Below, one piece after another: positions 24,398 through 32,291 of a stretch of DNA of 50,490 bases; position 1 is the first letter of the stretch; each line of letters opens with the position of its first letter. Origin of the DNA: a virus; the IMG/VR virus record IMGVR_UViG_3300044999_000017, positions 1 through 50,490 of that record. One strand, 5' to 3'. The position numbers and the translations under genes were made by a program. A model generated the notes under the pieces. That model was not told where the DNA came from. It made no database searches and saw nothing but the letters and a program-made list of their open reading frames with translations.

Positions 24398-25300
24398 CTA
24401 TTTCCGAAAATGTTGAGGCTCGGAGTTGGCGAGCATCCGCGCCTTGGATTTCTTGAGTTCCGCTTCGCTCAAGCCCTGTCCATCAAGCATCTCTTCCCAG
24501 TCTCTGCGGAATTCCGGCTTCAAGTCCGACCACATCCTGCCGTTGGGCCGTGAACTCGAATGCTCGCCACCAGTCTCACCGATAGCGCTGGTCTGCTTGA
24601 TCTTCTCCGGATACCTGCGACGCACTTCCTCAGCAGCATCGGACATGGCTTCCTCCATCGAATCGGCGGTCTTGCTGTCGACGATCAGCTTTAGCTCTTG
24701 AGTAAACTTGCGGGCCAGAAACTTATCGTCCTTGATCCACGCATTGCTGTTGACGAACTCGGTGAAGCTGCGCTGAATCTCGGGATCGACCGTCGGTTGG
24801 GCCGGCTTTGGCGCGGCCTTCTCGGCGATCTTCAAATCGAACATCTTTTCGGTCAGCTCGTCGACGCGGTCCCAGTCGTTAGCCTCACGAGCGCTGCGCA
24901 GCTCCAACTTCATCGTCTCGCGGGCAAGTCTGGTTTCCGCCGCAGCACGCTCCTGCTTTTCGGTATCACGCTCGCGCCGAAGCTCGGCTAACTCGCGTTG
25001 GAGTTTGGAGGTTTCCTCCTTGATAGCCGGGATGTACTTGCGCTTGAAGTCAAGGAACTCCTCAGCCGGCTTCCACGGCTTGCTGCTGTGCCATTCCTCT
25101 TTCGGCACCCAGCCTTCCTTGCGCGCGTCGGCTTCCAGAAGCGACTGCTCGCTGTTCGGAGCCTCGTCGTGACCTTCGTCGAGTAACGGCGGGCCAACAT
25201 CCTCGTCGTCGAACTGCTCGCGCTCGGTGCCGGGAATCGGTTCGGAGCCAGCCCCGAACTCATTCCGGGGCGTCGATTGGTTAGTGCTCACATTCGCCAT
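24398..25300 (-). CDS. Scaffolding protein (300 aa)
   Basis: Highly charged, helical protein with a Glu/Lys/Arg-rich coiled coil (about 100-155, EETSKLQRELAELRRERDTEK), Pro/Asp-rich N-terminus and basic C-terminal part (ELKKSKARMLANSEPQHFRK), between portal and capsid genes: typical for a podovirus scaffold. The ATG at 25300 is only about 3-10 bases downstream of the predicted transcription start of the site-C promoter, so a transcript from there would be nearly leaderless. Confidence 0.72.
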   Translation of the reverse strand: MANVSTNQSTPRNEFGAGSEPIPGTEREQFDDEDVGPPLLDEGHDEAPNSEQSLLEADARKEGWVPKEEWHSSKPWKPAEEFLDFKRKYIPAIKEETSKLQRELAELRRERDTEKQERAAAETRLARETMKLELRSAREANDWDRVDELTEKMFDLKIAEKAAPKPAQPTVDPEIQRSFTEFVNSNAWIKDDKFLARKFTQELKLIVDSKTADSMEEAMSDAAEEVRRRYPEKIKQTSAIGETGGEHSSSRPNGRMWSDLKPEFRRDWEEMLDGQGLSEAELKKSKARMLANSEPQHFRK

Positions 25301-25309
25301 ATGCCGCCC

Positions 25310-25338
25310 TGTTTATGCCTTTAGGCATAGCTTGTCAA
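25310..25338 (-). promoter_or_regulatory. Promoter overlapped by operator site C
   Basis: On the leftward strand TTGACA (25338-25333), 17-bp spacer, TAAACA (25315-25310): a good sigma70-type promoter in front of the scaffold gene. The spacer contains TATGCC-TTTA-GGCATA (25314-25329), a perfect 6-bp-arm inverted repeat. The TGA of the GroES-like gene is inside the -35. Repression by the phage repressor in the lysogen is inferred from identical elements at the early promoters. Confidence 0.68.
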
Positions 25339-25724
25339 GTAGTGACATCGTTGACCCCGAAAACCTCGGCGGTCGAATCAGCGCCGCGGAGGACAAAGTC
25401 CGGGAGCTTAGTCGCCTTACCGAGCACACTCTTGGCCTGCATGATCCAGTAGTTGTCGCCGTTGATCGGGAAGTGGGAGCCGGAGTAGCGGGGGAACAAC
25501 ACCGCATCGCCAGGCTTAACGCCGCGCATCTCCTTCGCCGTCCACGCCTCTTCGCCGGCATCGACGATATAGCCGATCTGCTGCGCGACCTGTTCCTTGT
25601 CCTGAGTAGCCTGCGGAATGATGATCCCGCCCGCGGTCTTCTCCTCGACCTTGAGCAGCACCACCAAAACCCGATCACCCGTTACCGTCAGCCCCGACTT
25701 GTTCTCCACCCTGCTTTTCTCCAA
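25335..25724 (-). CDS. GroES-like co-chaperonin (129 aa)
   Basis: Matches the Cpn10 fold pattern: TVTGDRVLVVLLKVEEKTAGGIIIPQATQDKEQVAQQIGYIVDAGEEAW..., with the typical EKTAGGI mobile loop at about residues 32-39 and PGDAVLFPRYSG corresponding to the usual GD.V.F..Y.G. About 30 residues longer at the ends than host GroES. It probably replaces GroES on host GroEL to fold the capsid protein, as T4 gp31 does; the position between portal and scaffold supports this. Confidence 0.85.
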   Translation of the reverse strand: MEKSRVENKSGLTVTGDRVLVVLLKVEEKTAGGIIIPQATQDKEQVAQQIGYIVDAGEEAWTAKEMRGVKPGDAVLFPRYSGSHFPINGDNYWIMQAKSVLGKATKLPDFVLRGADSTAEVFGVNDVTT

Positions 25725-25941
25725 TTGATTCGATCATGTCAGCAATGCGCGCCAGCGTTTGCGCAGTAGCCAGCGCGGCGGCGTTTATTGTTACCCATTC
25801 ATGGGTCGTAGGAACCTCATAGCGCCGGTTGAGCCATTCCTCCTGGTGTTCCAGCACCATTTCCTTTAGCAGCGCCACCAGCCTTTTGGTCTCCGCCTGA
25901 TTTTTCCACGCCATCCACTCCGGCCCCACCATCGTTTCCAT
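25675..25941 (-). CDS. Hypothetical protein overlapping the portal end (88 aa)
   Basis: The ATG at 25941 has an AGAAGGATGGAAACG leader. The first 125 bp overlap the low-complexity Gly/Lys tail of the portal gene in another frame, and the last 50 bp overlap the GroES-like start. The product is amphipathic-helical (RLVALLKEMVLEHQEEW; TAQTLARIADMIESI). A shorter start at 25860 is possible. Function unknown. Confidence 0.5.
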   Translation of the reverse strand: METMVGPEWMAWKNQAETKRLVALLKEMVLEHQEEWLNRRYEVPTTHEWVTINAAALATAQTLARIADMIESIGEKQGGEQVGADGNG

Positions 25942-27985
25942 CCTTCTGCCCCTTCTGAACTATTTCCAACCCCTTCAACAAGCCGTCCAAGTGGTTTTTC
26001 TTGGCGGCAATCTTCATTTCGATCAGTGCTATTTCGTGCCCAGTGGCAACACCTTTGGCATCGGCCATCAGCTTCTCCGCTTGGGCATAGAGCTTCATGA
26101 TGTCGGCCGTGTTGTGCGCGACCTCCATCTGCATTTCCAGCTTCGTAGTCTGCTGCTCGGTCTGGAAGCGTATTCTTTCCAGCTCGAACTCCTTGTCCTT
26201 CCGCTGTTGCTCCATCATCTTCGGATTGGGCATCGGTGGAAAGTCTTTGGCCGGGACCATCTTCTTCGGATCCTGCGGGTCCGGCTGCTGCGGTGGCGGC
26301 AGGATTTCCTCGATGTTGGGAATCCGCATCGCGCGGTAGAGTCTCAGGGTCGCCTGATAACGGTTGTGTCCGGGGACTTGTAAAGAGTTGGCAAAGACCA
26401 GCTTCGCCTGCTCGATCGACTGCACGTCGGAAACGATGTGCGGATCGGCGGCGGGACGAATATCGGTCGATGGGCCGAGGTAATCGTCCGGTCGGACAAT
26501 GGCACCCTTGCCGCTGGTCAAGTCCTCGAACTGAGCGTCCTTGTCGAGAAACAGCGAATTCAGATCGTAGCGGATCCGGTATTCCTCGCGCATGCAGCGC
26601 CAGTCGCGCTTGTAGATGCCGCGATAGACTCTGGCCCCATTCTCGTTCAAAGTCCTGGTCGTCTCGGCTGGCGTGTTCTGGCCTGGATTCTCACCCATCT
26701 GAATGTCGGTAGCGCTGACAATCCGTTCTGCATATTGAGTCAGGAAGCCGATCATCTGGAACAGTACTGCACTCGGCTCTCGAACGGGCAGCGGGATGAT
26801 GCTCTTGCGAAGATCGTCTCCAGGAGCGTCGACCGGATACCACATGTTGGGCTGAAAGCTGATCGGCCCTCCCTTGCCCTTGAAACCACGGCCCAGGAAA
26901 CCACCGCCAAGAGTCGCCATCGTGCCGGCATCGAAAATCTGGTTGATCGCCGTGTCAACACTCTCGTTGAGAGGACCAAGAATGGAACCCAGCCCTATGT
27001 CGTAAAAGCCGCCATCGGGAGAAGGAATGAAACCGTACTTGGTAAAGACACTTACCGGCTTGATCTTGTAGACCTTGTCGCCCTTTTGCCAACGCTCGCC
27101 GGCAAGGTTTCTAATCCCGCTCGGTAGAAAACGTGGAGCAATGCGACGTACCGCGCCGGAAGCAATATCGAAGGTGACGATGTACGGCTCTTCGTAGCCA
27201 TCGCCGTCGAGATCCCACCAGCAGTATTGCTCGGCGGTGAAATAGGGAGTGATGCGTTCCTCGACTTCCGGCTCAGTCGTTCCCTGTCGTTCATTCATCG
27301 CCTCGCTGATCTCGTCGGCCTCGGCTCTTGCCGGCTCGGCCTTGACCTCGACAAACCTTCCATCGAGCTCGCGCTGCTTAATGTTGTTGCTGTTGAGATA
27401 GAAAGTGTGGGTGTAACGCGGAGAGTCCGCGAGATGCTTGGTCCAGTAGTTGACCACGAAATTCTTCGGCAGCACCAGCATGGAGATTATCTTGCCCGGC
27501 CCTGGCTCGTAGACCGTCTTGATGAAAGCCGATCCAGCAATCGCCTGCACCAGAAACAATTTGTCGTGCTCCTCCTCCCACGCCTCATCCTGCTCGAGAC
27601 ACTGCCAACTCATGTGGGTCGACACCCGCTTGGCGCGCAACGACTTCATGCCGTCAGGGTCATCACCAAAGACCCGGCACTTGACCAGATCATTACCGTC
27701 AACCAGCGACGGATAAGCCTTGGCGTGATACTGCAAAGCAGCAACGGTGATCAGCGGGAACTTGACTGATGCCGCTCCCGGCCAGGGAGTCGTCTTCTCC
27801 TCGTAAACCTGAAGCGCGAGCCGGTTCGACTGCGCCTGCCGATCCTCCCACTCGCGGCGCGAGGTCAGGTCGTCGTGATAGCCATCCAACGCTGCGGAAC
27901 CGATCTCCTTTACATCGTCCTCATCCATGACCTTGATGAGATTGGCGGCGCCAACGATCTTGTCGAGCGAGAGTTTGCGGTTCAT
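25817..27985 (-). CDS. Portal protein (722 aa)
   Basis: P22-type large portal: the length (P22 gp1 is 725 aa), position after terminase, and motifs such as KTTPWPGAASVKFPLITVAALQYHAKAYPSLV, FFYDIGLGSILGPLNESVDTAINQIFDAGTMATLGG-type wing/stem region, SATDIQMGENPGQNTPAETTRTLNENGARV (each given in part here), and a coiled-coil, Glu/Lys-rich barrel near 590-650. The C-terminal 45 residues are Gly/Lys low-complexity and overlap the next gene. Confidence 0.85.
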   Translation of the reverse strand: MNRKLSLDKIVGAANLIKVMDEDDVKEIGSAALDGYHDDLTSRREWEDRQAQSNRLALQVYEEKTTPWPGAASVKFPLITVAALQYHAKAYPSLVDGNDLVKCRVFGDDPDGMKSLRAKRVSTHMSWQCLEQDEAWEEEHDKLFLVQAIAGSAFIKTVYEPGPGKIISMLVLPKNFVVNYWTKHLADSPRYTHTFYLNSNNIKQRELDGRFVEVKAEPARAEADEISEAMNERQGTTEPEVEERITPYFTAEQYCWWDLDGDGYEEPYIVTFDIASGAVRRIAPRFLPSGIRNLAGERWQKGDKVYKIKPVSVFTKYGFIPSPDGGFYDIGLGSILGPLNESVDTAINQIFDAGTMATLGGGFLGRGFKGKGGPISFQPNMWYPVDAPGDDLRKSIIPLPVREPSAVLFQMIGFLTQYAERIVSATDIQMGENPGQNTPAETTRTLNENGARVYRGIYKRDWRCMREEYRIRYDLNSLFLDKDAQFEDLTSGKGAIVRPDDYLGPSTDIRPAADPHIVSDVQSIEQAKLVFANSLQVPGHNRYQATLRLYRAMRIPNIEEILPPPQQPDPQDPKKMVPAKDFPPMPNPKMMEQQRKDKEFELERIRFQTEQQTTKLEMQMEVAHNTADIMKLYAQAEKLMADAKGVATGHEIALIEMKIAAKKNHLDGLLKGLEIVQKGQKDGNDGGAGVDGVEKSGGDQKAGGAAKGNGAGTPGGMAQPAL

Positions 27986-27986
27986 G

Positions 27987-28088
27987 TCACCACCAATGCA
28001 TCACGCGCGTACCGAAAACGAATATGGAAAAAGACAGTGCGCCCACAGACACAACGAGCGAGGCTATAGCTAGTTTCAGATCGCTCAT
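27987..28088 (-). CDS. Very small single-TM protein (33 aa)
   Basis: The ATG at 28088 follows the terminase stop directly (TAGATG). The peptide has one hydrophobic helix (about 5-26, LAIASLVVSVGALSFSIFVFG) and ends VMHWW. It sits between terminase and portal genes. Only composition and tight spacing support it. Confidence 0.42.
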   Translation of the reverse strand: MSDLKLAIASLVVSVGALSFSIFVFGTRVMHWW

Positions 28089-29573
28089 CTAGTACCCCGT
28101 GATCAGTGAACGACCCTGACCAATGGTCTCGGTCGCATCCTTCTTCGCCTGCATCCAGGCTTCGAGCTCTTCGTCTTCCTCGCTGATCGGCGTCACCATC
28201 CGCTTCAAGCCCTGGCCAAGCCAGGCAATCGCGTCCACACAGTCATCGTTGCGACCGCGGGTTCCCTCTTGCGCAAACTCAAGAAGCTCCTGCTTCGCCT
28301 CCGGGAACCACGACGCTTTAGTATCCCAGCGCACACCACGCGCGCGCATGCGCGCTTGAATAGGCATCGCACGAATCGCTTTGTCCTTGGTCGGGATCAG
28401 ACCCGGACAAATGTTCAAGTACCCTTCCTCGCGCATGCGGATCTCTAGCGCGGCGTTCAGCGCCTTCAGAATCGCACCGTCCTCGATGAAATACTCCGCC
28501 GGCTCCCACGCCTCATTGATCGAATACATCTCGTCAATGATCTGGTTGCCATCCCAGCGCCCGCGGCGACGATCGACAATATGCAGGATTCCATGCTCGT
28601 CGAGCCCCCCCACAACTTGGACGGTGAAGTCGCGGTGCTCCTTGGTCGAAATAGCAAGGTCGCCGCCAACGTAGTAAGTCTTTGGGGTGTCGTACTCCTC
28701 ATCGCGCATCGGATGGAAGTCCTCCGGACGGAAGAACCCCGTCTCGGTGTCCATCGCGATGTTGCGGTACTCCATGTTGAAACCGGCGAGGTTATTAAGC
28801 GCTACGAAGCCGCGCTTCTTCTCCTCCAACCGCTGCTTGCTCCACATCTGCGGCCACAGAATCGAAGGTTCCGAAACCTCCTCGTCGCACGCTTCGTACA
28901 GCCGGCTCATCCATTCCTTGCTACCCAGCAGCCGCGACAACAGAGAGTCGTTGTGCAGGATGGTTCCGATCACCCGGATCTGCGTCTTGCGCCCGCCCAT
29001 CGGCATCAGGGAATTGGTGAACCACTTCAGCATTTTCTCCCGCCGCTCGATGCTCAAAACCTGCTCGTCGTCCTCCATGTCGTCGCAAATGATGAGCGAC
29101 GGTCGGATGGTTCCCCAAGCCCGCCCACGCAAACCTGCCTGCTCCGCGCCCACCGCCAACATCCGAAGTCGATAGCCGTCGGCCATCTCGGCAATGAAAT
29201 CGTCCTCGGTATCGCGAATAAATTTACTGAGCTTGAATATCTCCGTCAGCTTGCGGTTGTTCTGCAGCTCGTCCTTAGCGTGGGTAATCTTCTCGATCGC
29301 CAGGTCGCGGGTCCGACAAACCTTTAACTGAAATGGATGCCTCTTGTAAAGAGCCGCGGCGAGCCCGTAAGCATGATTGATCGAAGTGGTCTTGCTGTGC
29401 TCGCGCGGCGCCGCAAGAGCAATGCGCGGATGCTCCGAGGTCACCATCCGCCACCAATCCCGATGCATGTCGGTTATCGGCTGCGAATCGTTGTAGCGCT
29501 CGATCAGAAATGAATCGACAAAGCCTTCAACCGAATAACGGTTAAGCGGCGTCTCTTCCAAGTTCACCCTCAA
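28089..29573 (-). CDS. terL: Large terminase subunit (494 aa)
   Basis: ATPase/nuclease of the packaging motor. Walker-A-like APREHSKTT (55-63, Lys61), Walker B IICDDMEDD (161-169), and the nuclease domain with GGDLAIS (Asp305), IIDEMY and RNDDCVDAIAWL near 440-452. The start overlaps the small terminase gene by 32 bp. The type resembles headful-packaging terminases, which fits a circular, permuted genome. Confidence 0.9.
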   Translation of the reverse strand: MRVNLEETPLNRYSVEGFVDSFLIERYNDSQPITDMHRDWWRMVTSEHPRIALAAPREHSKTTSINHAYGLAAALYKRHPFQLKVCRTRDLAIEKITHAKDELQNNRKLTEIFKLSKFIRDTEDDFIAEMADGYRLRMLAVGAEQAGLRGRAWGTIRPSLIICDDMEDDEQVLSIERREKMLKWFTNSLMPMGGRKTQIRVIGTILHNDSLLSRLLGSKEWMSRLYEACDEEVSEPSILWPQMWSKQRLEEKKRGFVALNNLAGFNMEYRNIAMDTETGFFRPEDFHPMRDEEYDTPKTYYVGGDLAISTKEHRDFTVQVVGGLDEHGILHIVDRRRGRWDGNQIIDEMYSINEAWEPAEYFIEDGAILKALNAALEIRMREEGYLNICPGLIPTKDKAIRAMPIQARMRARGVRWDTKASWFPEAKQELLEFAQEGTRGRNDDCVDAIAWLGQGLKRMVTPISEEDEELEAWMQAKKDATETIGQGRSLITGY

Positions 29574-30084
29574 TCGTCTTCATGTTTTCCGGTTTCCGCC
29601 TCGCCAACTGCGCCAGAGCAGCCCAAATCTCCTGATTACTCGGCGCATCAGGATCAGACCCAATCTGCCCCTTCAGCCGATCGCCCAGCATCAGGTGACG
29701 GTGAATCGACTTGTCCATGATGTTGTTCAACTGCCACGCGGGGATCGGCCTGCGCGTCTCTTTCCCGTCTTCGTCATAAACCACGTCACCCAACAAAACC
29801 CGATCCAGCAACGCCCGCCCACTGGCAGCAATCACCCGCCCCAAAGTCGAATACGTCGCTATCTGCGAGTCCGCATCCAGCCGCCCAACAATCTCCCGCC
29901 AACCCTTCTTCCTGGTCCAGCCTCCCATCATCTGTACCGAAATACCCAGCTTCTCAGCAATTGCGTCGCTGTCGCCGGCAGCTATCCACATGCCAACCGC
30001 TTCGAGCAGCGCCTCATCACTGCACGTCCGCGGAATATCGGCCGGGCGCGTGAACGGCTGCTCGGTGGTCGCGAGATCGTTCAT
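29542..30084 (-). CDS. terS: Small terminase subunit (180 aa)
   Basis: An HTH-like N-terminal part (CSDEALLEAVGMWIAAGDSDAIAEKLGISVQMMGGWTRKKGWREI, in pieces) is the DNA-recognition domain. The middle RALLDRVLLGDVVYDEDGK and the C-terminal AALAQLARRKPENMKTIEGE fit TerS oligomerisation/TerL binding. It is the first gene of the late operon and overlaps terL. Operator site D and a sigma70-like promoter lie just upstream. Confidence 0.78.
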   Translation of the reverse strand: MNDLATTEQPFTRPADIPRTCSDEALLEAVGMWIAAGDSDAIAEKLGISVQMMGGWTRKKGWREIVGRLDADSQIATYSTLGRVIAASGRALLDRVLLGDVVYDEDGKETRRPIPAWQLNNIMDKSIHRHLMLGDRLKGQIGSDPDAPSNQEIWAALAQLARRKPENMKTIEGELGRDAA

Positions 30085-30089
30085 CGGTC

Positions 30090-30105
30090 AATGCCCATGT
30101 GCATA
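30090..30105. promoter_or_regulatory. Operator-like inverted repeat, site D
   Basis: AATGCC-CATG-TGCATA, five bases upstream of the terS start codon. On the leftward strand TTGACA (30140-30135), 17 bp, CACAGT (30117-30112) would place the transcription start at the edge of this site. A candidate repressor site at the late promoter. Confidence 0.55.
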
Positions 30106-30111
30106 GCGCGG

Positions 30112-30140
30112 ACTGTGAGCGTCCACTAACCGTTTGTCAA
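30112..30140 (-). promoter_or_regulatory. Candidate late promoter ahead of terS
   Basis: TTGACA, 17-bp spacer, CACAGT on the leftward strand. The -35 is perfect, the -10 weak (3-4 of 6), so activation may be required. It lies between the 40-aa membrane-protein gene and terS. Confidence 0.4.
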
Positions 30141-30143
30141 TTC

Positions 30144-30266
30144 CTATGCCAGCAGCGGCCTAACGACGACAGCGAAGATCACCCCCAGGACGATCGCCAA
30201 CAACACCCAGTCGAACATCGGCACCCGCTTGATCGCCTCAATCAACTCATCCATCTCACGCTCCAT
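30144..30266 (-). CDS. Small single-TM protein (40 aa)
   Basis: MEREMDELIEAIKRVPMFDW is followed by a clear hydrophobic helix (residues 20-39, VLLAIVLGVIFAVVVRPLL) and a TAG stop at 30144. The leader (GTGGGCAC) is weak. It would be the first gene of the leftward late unit. A real but unassigned membrane peptide is plausible. Confidence 0.42.
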   Translation of the reverse strand: MEREMDELIEAIKRVPMFDWVLLAIVLGVIFAVVVRPLLA

Positions 30267-30710
30267 GTTAGTGCCCACTTACAGAACGACCGAAAAGTAT
30301 GGGCGGGATTGCAGATAGCAATACCCAATTTCTCACACGAACAGATTTTCCCCTCCCCACCCCTGCCCGAGCTGCGCCTGGTATGTCCCTCTGTCGTGGA
30401 CATAGCCTGGCTCTAGTTGACATAACACTTTACACATTATGCGCAACTCATGATCATAAGCTATGTATATCAATAGCTTGTGAGTGCGCTCATAACCGCG
30501 TCCATGCTGTAGAGCCTGTTGTCCACCCCGTTCTGCAGGAGCATGACAAGGCTTACCGCTCACCAACGGTCGCCAGGTCGAGATCGTCGTGGACAATTTC
30601 AACCTCCGTTCAGCAATGATCTACTGTCGGGCAAAGTCTACATGCTCTTGCTCAGTCTGCTCAATGCTCACGCGCACAGGTTACATAGTACCTGTGTGCG
30701 CGAGAGCAAG

Positions 30711-30765
30711 ACTTGTGCGCCATTGTGCGGTACTTGTGCGTACTTGTGCAGGGTTTACTTGTGCA
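30711..30765 (+). repeat. Iteron-like direct repeats ACTTGTGC(G/A)
   Basis: Four copies start at 30711, 30732, 30742 and 30757, with a diverged fifth (ATTGTGCGG) at 30722; start-to-start distances are 21, 10 and 15 bp. Just upstream lies a palindrome with CACAGGT/ACCTGTG arms ending in TGTGCGC. Clustered short repeats like this occur at initiator-bound origins or operators; function inferred. Confidence 0.5.
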
Positions 30766-30830
30766 GATGTTTAGTGGCGTATTTGGGCGTCAGAATGTGA
30801 CGCTCTATGTAGCGTGAGTGACTGCTGACT

Positions 30831-30846
30831 TATGCCTATGTGCCTG
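30831..30846. promoter_or_regulatory. Operator-like half repeat, site E
   Basis: TATGCC-TATG-TGCCTG: left arm exact, right arm diverged. It lies 58 bp before site F in the control region of the rightward early unit. Weak member of the operator family. Confidence 0.35.
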
Positions 30847-30889
30847 ATATCTGCTATATAGCGTTAGTGGCATTGATTGTGCTTTGAAC

Positions 30890-30905
30890 TATGCATACAG
30901 GCATT
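30890..30905. promoter_or_regulatory. Operator-like inverted repeat, site F
   Basis: TATGCA-TACA-GGCATT, in the orientation CTATGC...GGCATTGA shared with sites A and D. It lies 44 bp upstream of the first rightward early gene, with TTGAAC immediately before it. Likely controls that unit. Confidence 0.5.
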
Positions 30906-30949
30906 GAGTCTGTATCGGCCGCCAAGCCGATCACTAAAGGGGTACTCCA

Positions 30950-31183
30950 ATGGAACTCGACGGATTCAGCGCTTCGCTGTTGGACAAACAGCCGCAGTTT
31001 ACCCACGTTTGCAGCGCATGGGACGTGGTGACGTTCTTCGGTCAATGGCTGGACCAGCAAAGGTTTGAACTGACGCCCGAAGAGATTACATCGCTCGTCG
31101 AAATCGTTTGCGCTGATCCTGAGTATTGGGGCAATTCGACGATGATGCGCTTGTACGACAACGTGCACGGAATGCACAACTAA
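30950..31183 (+). CDS. Hypothetical early protein (77 aa)
   Basis: First gene of the rightward early unit, with an AAAGGGGTACTCCA leader. The product is acidic, without TM segments, with Trp/Phe-rich middle (SAWDVVTFFGQWLDQQRFELTPEEIT). No family recognised. The position suggests a host-takeover or regulatory role, by inference. Confidence 0.6.
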   Translation: MELDGFSASLLDKQPQFTHVCSAWDVVTFFGQWLDQQRFELTPEEITSLVEIVCADPEYWGNSTMMRLYDNVHGMHN

Positions 31184-31228
31184 CGGTGTTCGGTTTGCCG
31201 CGCCAACGGCACAACGAAAGGGAAGATC

Positions 31229-31543
31229 ATGGACAGGATCACCATTAAGCATCTGCGCTCGATGTGCGACACCCTTAACCGCCGCACGGGTTCGCCGATG
31301 ACGCCTTACGTCAAGGATGAGAACGGGCATAACGTGGGCCAGATCGGTTGCTACATCATCGACTGCGCATACGGAGGGTATCAGCTTGCGCGGATCATGA
31401 ACGAAGGGGGAGGGCAGACTGCGCCGCTCGGGCTGGGGTTCGGTACTGCGCGCGAGCTGTACGACAAGATGCGCGCCTACAACGCTGGTATGGACGATGC
31501 CATTGAAGATTTTAGGTATCCGCGCTCAAAGGTTGGATCATGA
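31229..31543 (+). CDS. Hypothetical early protein (104 aa)
   Basis: Start with GAAAGGGAAGATC leader. DRITIKHLRSMCDTLNRRTGSPMTPYV followed by GCYIIDCAYGGYQLARIMNEGGGQ: a pattern of small phage/plasmid proteins of unknown function. ATGA-type overlap with the next gene. Confidence 0.62.
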   Translation: MDRITIKHLRSMCDTLNRRTGSPMTPYVKDENGHNVGQIGCYIIDCAYGGYQLARIMNEGGGQTAPLGLGFGTARELYDKMRAYNAGMDDAIEDFRYPRSKVGS

Positions 31544-31923
31544 ACCAATCGCGCGCTACCTACTGGCTCTTATCCGCATCGAACAAGGCCCGGCGGGCGA
31601 GTGCTCAAGTACGGGCCATGGTCGCCAAGGCTGTCGAGCGCTTCTTTGAGTTCTGCGAAGAGCTGCGTCTGGTCGCCATTGAGATAGGCTGGGCTGAATA
31701 TGGCGGCAGTATTATTCGCGATCCCGACACTGGTGAGGTATGCGGCCGTACGCCTTGGGTGCCCCGTTCTGAGTTATGGCCTGGTCGGCCCGATAAGGCG
31801 CTGACCGAGAAGCAGGCCCATGCTGCGCTGCGCAAGGCTCAGGATGGTGACAAGCTATCGCCGATCGAGGGTCGCTTTGTGCGTCACGTCTGCCTGACCA
31901 TGTGCGATCGGATGGCAGCATGA
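31540..31923 (+). CDS. Hypothetical early protein (127 aa)
   Basis: Basic N-terminus (NKARRASAQVRAMVAKAVERFFEF), then RDPDTGEVCGRTPWVPRSELWPGRPDKAL. No recognised domain. Overlaps both neighbours by four bases (translational coupling). Confidence 0.58.
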   Translation: MNQSRATYWLLSASNKARRASAQVRAMVAKAVERFFEFCEELRLVAIEIGWAEYGGSIIRDPDTGEVCGRTPWVPRSELWPGRPDKALTEKQAHAALRKAQDGDKLSPIEGRFVRHVCLTMCDRMAA

Positions 31924-32156
31924 ACCACACGACGGGTGCCCAACGCATCAACGCACGGCGCGACAAGATTTACGCGCAAAGGGACAAGCTCGCCGCCGCA
32001 CAAGCAAAGCGTCTATCCGACGCAGCGCCGGAATATCTGCGGACGGCGCACGCCCTGCTTAATGCCCTGTACGCCGAGTACCCGGAAAAGTTGCCATTCT
32101 ATTGCCGCGACGCCGCGCAAGAGCTGCTTGACGTTCTCGACAAGGTGAACGCATGA
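31920..32156 (+). CDS. Hypothetical helical early protein (78 aa)
   Basis: ATG at 31920 in ATGA overlap. Ala/Arg/Lys-rich helices (RINARRDKIYAQRDKLAAAQAK; EYLRTAHALLNALYAEYPEKL). Unknown function; coupled to the preceding gene. Confidence 0.58.
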   Translation: MNHTTGAQRINARRDKIYAQRDKLAAAQAKRLSDAAPEYLRTAHALLNALYAEYPEKLPFYCRDAAQELLDVLDKVNA

Positions 32157-32219
32157 GCCGCAGTCCGGGCAAGGCACAATAGGCGAAGCCCGCAAGGCGC
32201 CAACCTCGCGAGCTTCTGA

Positions 32220-32253
32220 CCGCAAGCGACGGAAAGGGTAAGCACGCTTGCGG
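32220..32253. terminator. Strong stem-loop after early gene block
   Basis: CCGCAAGCG, 16-base loop, CGCTTGCGG: a perfect 9-bp stem in the gap between the 78-aa gene and the next membrane-protein gene. No U-tract follows, so it may be an mRNA-stability or attenuation structure instead of an intrinsic terminator. Confidence 0.4.
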
Positions 32254-32291
32254 CTGTTGATAGTGTACCGTTTAGATCGAAAGGGATGAAT

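Larger units (their letters stand above)
30267..30949. other. Non-coding divergent control region, candidate origin
   Basis: About 680 bp without a convincing gene, between divergent late and early units. It contains: an inverted repeat TATGTCC-N9-GGACATA (30382-30404); TTGACA at 30417-30422 with TATGCG 15 bp later; AAGCTAT-N8-ATAGCTT (30458-30479); CACAGGT-N8-ACCTGTG near 30675-30697; ACTTGTGC(G/A) repeats at 30711, 30732, 30742 and 30757; and operator-like sites at 30831 and 30890. The iteron-like repeats suggest a replication origin or a dense regulatory region. Confidence 0.55.
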
